Positions 63,516 through 64,000 of a stretch of DNA of 64,000 nt are shown here, piece by piece; the first letter of the stretch is position 1; every line of letters begins with the position of its first letter. The position numbers and the translations under genes were made by a program. This stretch comes from CALGYY01 sp963678485 (GTDB taxonomy: Bacteria; Bacteroidota; Bacteroidia; Bacteroidales; CAIWKO01): assembly GCA_963678485.1 (NCBI GenBank), contig OY782882.1, forward strand, positions 3,968,001-4,032,000. Direction: 5' to 3'. A model generated the notes under the pieces. The model made no database searches and was not told the origin of the DNA. It worked only from the letters and a program-made list of their open reading frames with translations.

Positions 63516-63548
63516 TGTTATAAAAATAACATTGTTATTTGCATAACA
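63516..63548. promoter_or_regulatory. Two tandem palindromes, likely Rex operators
   Basis: 63516-63531 reads TGTTAT-AAAA-ATAACA and 63533-63548 reads TGTTAT-TTGC-ATAACA: two perfect 6-4-6 dyads with centres 17 bp apart. The half-site TGTTA with six bases between halves matches the geometry of clostridial Rex sites (TTGTTAA-N4-TTAACAA). The second dyad covers the -33 element of the rex promoter, so a bound repressor would block transcription. The NikR sites I know have a different length and spacing. Confidence 0.7.
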
Positions 63549-63571
63549 GGTAGAATATTTTTTTAATTTTG
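63538..63571 (+). promoter_or_regulatory. rex promoter (TTTG - N22 - TAATTTTG)
   Basis: -33 TTTG lies at 63538-63541 and -7 TAATTTTG at 63564-63571, a full match to both Bacteroidota elements, with the start codon 39 bp beyond. The -33 element lies inside the second palindrome. Confidence 0.65.
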
Positions 63572-63609
63572 CTCACCATGAATAAAAGCATCATTAATTA
63601 TTTATTACA

Positions 63610-64000
63610 ATGAAAAAGCTTCCCGGTAAAACAGTTGAACGTTTGAGTAAATACCGCAGGGCACTTTTGTATAGTTTTAAAAGCGGGAAAGAGCATATTT
63701 TTTCACACGAACTTGCAGAACTCCTACATATAACACCCGTTCAGGTTAGAAGAGACCTTATGCTTATCGGCTATACAGGCACTTTGCGCAAAGGCTACGA
63801 TATCAAGGAACTCATCGATCGCATTGCAATAATTCTCGATACGGAAATTGGACAAAAGGTAGCTGTGGTCGGACTTGGAAATCTTGGCCGGGCATTTATA
63901 CGATATTTTGCAGGGAAGCGAACCAAACTATCCATAGTGGCAGCATTCGACGCTAATCCTGATAAAGTGGATACGGTATACGAAGGTGTGCCTTGCTATG
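63610..64000 (+). CDS. rex: Redox-sensing transcriptional repressor Rex (5' part, cut by window end)
   Basis: The first 130 residues are visible; the gene runs off the window. The winged-helix DNA-binding part includes YRRALLYSF and HITPVQVRRDLMLIGYTG; the Rossmann fold starts at VAVVGLGNLGRAF with GLGNLG at 88-93. Rex binds DNA when the NADH/NAD+ ratio is low and releases it when NADH rises; typical targets are fermentation, hydrogenase and respiration genes. Rex is thus a fitting regulator for the NAD-linked Hox hydrogenase in this window. Two palindromes directly upstream suggest autoregulation. It starts 178 bp after nikR. Confidence 0.93.
   Translation, partial: MKKLPGKTVERLSKYRRALLYSFKSGKEHIFSHELAELLHITPVQVRRDLMLIGYTGTLRKGYDIKELIDRIAIILDTEIGQKVAVVGLGNLGRAFIRYFAGKRTKLSIVAAFDANPDKVDTVYEGVPCY

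Noticed and set aside
63516..63548. NikR operator for the twin palindromes
   Set aside because: Known NikR sites have long spacers (about N16 in E. coli, N11 in Helicobacter), unlike the 6-4-6 dyads here, and the dyads lie downstream of nikR in front of rex. Not fully excluded.

Overview
The window reads as one contig of a Bacteroidota (Bacteroidetes) chromosome, probably from an anaerobic or facultative environmental lineage. The evidence is three secreted proteins of the type IX secretion (T9SS) style, at least two with clear C-terminal sorting domains, an S46 (DPP11-type) dipeptidyl peptidase, GyrB without the long insertion seen in Proteobacteria, AT-rich spacers, and many promoters with the Bacteroidota -7 box TAnnTTTG. 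No rRNA, tRNA, CRISPR array, transposase or prophage gene was seen.

The metabolic theme is H2 and pyridine-nucleotide redox balance. (1) At 0.08-6.6 kb (minus strand) lies a NuoE-like protein, a NuoF-like protein with extra ferredoxin domains, and a 1235-residue fusion of a 2Fe-2S domain, a GltD-type FAD/NADPH module and a formate-dehydrogenase/NuoG-like module, followed by a rubrerythrin-like protein. (2) At 19.6-24.7 kb (minus strand) is a complete group 3d NAD-linked [NiFe] hydrogenase operon, hoxF-hoxU-hoxY-hoxH, with a HoxW-type maturation protease behind a hairpin. (3) At 25.1-26.7 kb is a second, HyaD-like maturation protease overlapping a gene for a secreted protein with one CxxCH haem motif. 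(4) The [NiFe] maturation genes are scattered: hypF (29.3 kb), hypE (58.9 kb) and hypA-hypB followed by the nickel regulator nikR (61.9-63.4 kb). hypC and hypD are not in the window. (5) The window ends in the NADH/NAD+ sensor gene rex, preceded by two tandem palindromes that look like its own operators.

The second theme is secreted repeat proteins. At 6.9-16.2 kb there are three large surface or secreted proteins. At 32.3-52.6 kb a single gene encodes 6781 residues: an M6-type metalloprotease, a GEVED domain, a fibronectin-like domain, 64 copies (my count) of an ~85-residue PKD-like domain interrupted once by two Ig-like domains, and a T9SS sorting domain. Its 255-bp repeats are themselves arranged in higher-order 1020-bp and 765-bp units with tracts of ~290-330 bp that are identical by eye.

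The rest is ordinary: gyrB with an SDR and an RseC-like gene, a nucleoside-recognition membrane protein, lipoproteins, a single-domain response regulator and a GxxExxY protein. Two non-coding stretches stand out: a ~240-nt highly self-complementary element at 31.70-31.94 kb, and four hairpin-forming repeats at 58.06-58.34 kb next to the GxxExxY gene. All assignments come from reading motifs and context; no database search was possible.
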